Assembly: GCA_963775875.1 (NCBI GenBank)
Contig: CAVZKP010000001.1
Location: 1-64,000 of the forward strand
From: AP-15 sp963775875
GTDB taxonomy: Bacteria > Pseudomonadota > Alphaproteobacteria > ATCC43930 > CGMCC-115725
DNA: 64,000 bases
Reading direction: 5' to 3'
The position numbers and the translations under genes were made by a program. Under the pieces are notes generated by a model that saw only the letters and a list, made by a program, of their open reading frames with translations, made no database searches and was not told the origin of the DNA. Shown piece after piece: positions 61,363 through 64,000 of the stretch (within the stretch, counting starts at the first letter, position 1; every line of letters starts with the position of its first letter).

Positions 61363-61583
61363 TGCGGCTGCCGGTAGGCGCGTGCGGCGGCTTGACGCAA
61401 TGGGCTCGGCCGGTTGTGAGGCGCGGCGGTGATGGTGTAGGTTCGGCAGAGCTTCGCCGCCTCGGCCGGCGGGTGGGTTTGCCTGGGTCGCGGCGAGCCG
61501 GCGGCGACGCCGGGCTCGACGATCGAGAATAGCCGCTGTGGGCCGCCGATCGGCCGGGTGGGACGGATCAGAGGCGGCAGGGA
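61363..61583. other. 221-bp gap upstream of ctaC
   Basis: No gene or clear hairpin terminator is evident. The AGGGA ribosome site lies directly before the ctaC ATG. The region should hold the cytochrome oxidase promoter, but no consensus boxes are obvious. Confidence 0.35.
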
Positions 61584-62465
61584 ATGGCGCGGTTGAGGGG
61601 ATTGCTGACAAGGAAGCGGGTGGCGCGGGTGATGATCGCGCTGGCGGTCGCGGTGACCGTCACCGGGGCGCTCGTGGCGATTGCCTGGGCGGCGCAGCCG
61701 CGACCCTGGCAAATGGGCATGCAACCGCCGGCCACCCCGGTCAAGGAGCGGCTGAACGCGTTTCACAACGAACTGCTGGTGATCATCTTTCTGATCGCCG
61801 GCTTTGTCATGGCCCTGTTGCTTTATGTGATTGTCCGCTTCAACCACCGGCGCAACCCGGTGCCCTCGCGGACCTCGCACAACACCGTGATCGAGGTGCT
61901 GTGGACCGTCGTTCCGGTGCTGATCCTGGTGCTGATCGCGATCCCGTCCTTCAAGTTGATGTATTACATGGACCGGGTGCCGAACCCGGCGATGACGATC
62001 AAGGTGACCGGGCATCAGTGGTACTGGAGCTACACCTATCCTGACGCCAAGGACCTGTCCTTCGACAGCAACATCATTCCGACCGCCGATCTGAAGCCGG
62101 GCCAGAAGCGTCTGCTCGACGTCGACAACCCGCTGGTCGTGCCGGTCGATACCAATATCCAGGTGCTGATCACCAGCACCGACGTGATCCACAGCTGGTT
62201 CATCCCGTCCTTCGGGGTCCAGGAATATGCGATCATCGGCCGGCTCAACCACAGCTGGTTCAATGTCGAGCGGCCCGGCACCTATTATGGCGAGTGCAAC
62301 CAGATCTGCGGCGTCAACCACGCCTTTATGCCGATCAAGATCGTCGCGATGCCGAAAGATGCGTTCCAGCGCTGGCTGGTCGAGGCCCAGAAAAAGTTTG
62401 CGCATGATCGACAGGACGGGAACGCGGTGCGCGTGGCCGCCAATCCGGCGCCCGCCGGGAACTGA
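61584..62465 (+). CDS. ctaC: Cytochrome c oxidase subunit II
   Basis: Subunit II carries the CuA centre that accepts electrons from cytochrome c. The 293-residue protein has an N-terminal signal-like helix (VMIALAVAVTVTGALVAIAW) and two transmembrane helices (LLVIIFLIAGFVMALLLYVI; WTVVPVLILVLIAIPSFKL). The cupredoxin domain starts with GHQWYWSYTYPDAKDL and holds DVIHSWFIPSFGV and the CuA ligand set GECNQICGVNHAFM. ctaD follows 18 bp later. Confidence 0.97.
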   Translation: MARLRGLLTRKRVARVMIALAVAVTVTGALVAIAWAAQPRPWQMGMQPPATPVKERLNAFHNELLVIIFLIAGFVMALLLYVIVRFNHRRNPVPSRTSHNTVIEVLWTVVPVLILVLIAIPSFKLMYYMDRVPNPAMTIKVTGHQWYWSYTYPDAKDLSFDSNIIPTADLKPGQKRLLDVDNPLVVPVDTNIQVLITSTDVIHSWFIPSFGVQEYAIIGRLNHSWFNVERPGTYYGECNQICGVNHAFMPIKIVAMPKDAFQRWLVEAQKKFAHDRQDGNAVRVAANPAPAGN

Positions 62466-62483
62466 CATCGAAAGGGTCCGGGG

Positions 62484-64000
62484 ATGACTTACGAGCGCGA
62501 GGCGCACACCGCCGACGGACATGGCTACGGCGCGCATGCTCCCGGCGATCATTACCCCGGTTTCTTCACCCGCTGGCTGTTCTCGACCAACCACAAGGAT
62601 ATCGGCACCCTCTATCTGATCTTCGCCATTTGCGCGGGGCTGATCGGCGGCACCTTCTCGGTCATCATGCGCATCCAGCTGATGCGTCCGGACAATCATT
62701 TCATCGCCGACCATCAGCTCTACAACGTGATCGTGACCGCCCACGGGCTGATCATGATCTTTTTCACGGTCATGCCGGCGATGATCGGCGGCTTTGGCAA
62801 TTGGATGGTGCCGCTGATGATCGGCGCCCCCGACATGGCCTTTCCGCGCATGAACAACATCAGCTTCTGGCTGCTGGTGCCGTCCTTTGCGCTGCTGCTG
62901 GGCTCGACCATGGTCGGCGAGGGTGCCGGTGTCGGCTGGACGCTCTACCCGCCGCTATCTGGGCCGGTCGGCAGTCCCGGCCCGGCCGTCGACATGGTGA
63001 TCTTTTCGATCCATCTGGCCGGCGCCTCGTCGATCATGGGGGCGATCAATTTCATCACCACGATTTTCAATATGCGCGCGCCGGGCATGACCTTGCACCG
63101 GATGCCGTTATTCGTGTGGTCGATCCTGGTCACCGCGTTTCTGTTACTGCTGTCGCTGCCGGTGCTGGCCGGAGCGATCACGATGCTGTTGACCGACCGC
63201 AATTTCGGCACCAGCTTTTTCAACCCGGCGGGCGGCGGCGACCCGCTGCTGTTCTTGAACCTGTTCTGGTTCTTCGGCCATCCCGAAGTCTACATTCTGA
63301 TCCTGCCCGGCTTTGGCATGATCTCGCAGGTAGTCTCGACTTTCTCGAAGAAGCCGATCTTCGGCTATCTCGGCATGGTCTATGCGATGGTCGCCATCGG
63401 CGTGGTCGGCTTTGTCGTGTGGGCGCACCACATGTTCACGACCGGGATCTCGATCGATACGCGCGCCTATTTTACCGCCGCGACGATGGTCATCGCGGTG
63501 CCGACCGGGGTCAAGATCTTCTCATGGATCGCGACGATGTGGGGCGGATCGATCGACTTCAAAACCCCGATGCTGTGGGCAATGGGTTTCATCTTTCTGT
63601 TTACGATCGGTGGTGTTACCGGCGTCGTCCTGGCCAATGCCGGTGTCGATTTCGCCTTGCATAACACGTATTACGTGATCGCTCATTTCCACTATGTTCT
63701 GTCGCTCGGAGCGGTATTCTCGATTTTCGCCGGCTTCTATTACTGGATCGGCAAGATGTCTGGGCGACAATACAATGAGACATTTGGCAAGATTCATTTC
63801 TGGACGACGTTCGTCGGAGTCAACCTGACCTTTTTCCCGATGCATTTCCTCGGGTTGGCGGGGATGCCGCGCCGGATCGCCGAATATCCGGACGCGTTCG
63901 CCGGCTGGAATTTCGTCGCGTCGATCGGCTCCTACATTTCCTATGCTTCGACACTGTTCTTTGTTTTTATCGTCTTTAACACGCTGTTCTACGGTCGCCG
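62484..64000 (+). CDS. ctaD: Cytochrome c oxidase subunit I, 3' end cut by window edge
   Basis: From MTYEREAHTADGHGYGAHAP the frame stays open for 505 codons to the edge; the family length is about 530. Helix X and earlier parts are present. VTAHGLIMIFFTVMPAMIGG contains a heme a ligand. WFFGHPEVYILILPG supplies CuB-His and the Glu of the D channel, with the His-Tyr pair typical of A1-type enzymes. VVWAHHMFTTGIS gives the other CuB ligands, and VIAHFHYVLSLG gives the heme a3/a histidines. It is the proton-pumping terminal oxidase of the aerobic chain. ctaB/ctaG/coxC presumably follow outside the window. Confidence 0.97.
   Translation, partial: MTYEREAHTADGHGYGAHAPGDHYPGFFTRWLFSTNHKDIGTLYLIFAICAGLIGGTFSVIMRIQLMRPDNHFIADHQLYNVIVTAHGLIMIFFTVMPAMIGGFGNWMVPLMIGAPDMAFPRMNNISFWLLVPSFALLLGSTMVGEGAGVGWTLYPPLSGPVGSPGPAVDMVIFSIHLAGASSIMGAINFITTIFNMRAPGMTLHRMPLFVWSILVTAFLLLLSLPVLAGAITMLLTDRNFGTSFFNPAGGGDPLLFLNLFWFFGHPEVYILILPGFGMISQVVSTFSKKPIFGYLGMVYAMVAIGVVGFVVWAHHMFTTGISIDTRAYFTAATMVIAVPTGVKIFSWIATMWGGSIDFKTPMLWAMGFIFLFTIGGVTGVVLANAGVDFALHNTYYVIAHFHYVLSLGAVFSIFAGFYYWIGKMSGRQYNETFGKIHFWTTFVGVNLTFFPMHFLGLAGMPRRIAEYPDAFAGWNFVASIGSYISYASTLFFVFIVFNTLFYGR

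Noticed and set aside
61293..62744. 483-residue minus frame antisense to ctaC
   Set aside because: His/Arg/Gly-rich shadow of a certain subunit II gene.

Overview
The window is a GC-rich chromosomal segment of an alphaproteobacterium, most likely of a Rhodospirillales-type lineage. This rests on conserved gene neighbourhoods rather than a database match: rpmH-rnpA-yidD-yidC-engB-argB on one strand; ubiA divergent from rsmE-gshA; the lipid A block msbA/DUF374/waaA/lpxK/lpxL; pmbA and tldD; a ctaC-ctaD A1-type cytochrome oxidase; and xerD-accA facing aroK-aroB. There is one tRNA (Arg, anticodon ACG) and no rRNA, CRISPR array, intact insertion sequence or prophage that I can see.

Layout. 1-10.7 kb: housekeeping genes (a DUF2076 protein cut by the edge, accA, xerD, a 46-residue membrane peptide, aroK-aroB, bolA, then the rpmH-to-argB cluster). 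10.8-17.5 kb: an operon of two tandem diiron ferritin-like paralogues followed by an HpnL-like flippase-type membrane protein, then TVP38, a flavin disulfide reductase and an orphan histidine kinase. 17.5-28.7 kb: mixed genes (PG-binding/CHAP protein, RlmI-like methyltransferase, tRNA-Arg, TPR protein, DHA2 exporter, D-2-hydroxyacid dehydrogenase, FAD oxidoreductase, 5'-3' exonuclease, amidohydrolase). 28.7-33.7 kb: the ATP-grasp / alpha-E / transglutaminase operon followed by a Cache-domain membrane protein. 33.7-48.7 kb: aquaporin, lipid A/LPS core genes, an extradiol dioxygenase, pmbA, ubiD, a protein methyltransferase, ubiA, rsmE and gshA. 48.9-54.1 kb: accessory DNA with a lower-GC DUF4157 metallopeptidase-like gene and a pair of glycoside hydrolases. 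54.1-64 kb: tldD, a two-component system, a DUF1611-hydrolase-MFS operon, then ctaC and ctaD (cut by the edge).

The most striking global feature is that nine genes (aroB, HpnL-like, Cache protein, aqpZ, lpxK, GH1 glucosidase, DUF4157, a histidine kinase and an alpha/beta hydrolase) are each restored by removing exactly one base, in every case available in a run of two to four identical bases. Several are normally essential (lpxK) or core (aroB), so base-insertion errors in the assembly are the simplest explanation. I annotate these as full-length genes with a frameshift, not as decayed genes.

Best candidates for something under-described: the two diiron proteins coupled to an HpnL-like protein; the lone DUF4157 protein with an unrecognised cysteine-bearing C-terminal half; the DUF1611-hydrolase-MFS unit lying between tldD and ctaC; and a palindromic element read in frame inside the N-terminus of ubiA.
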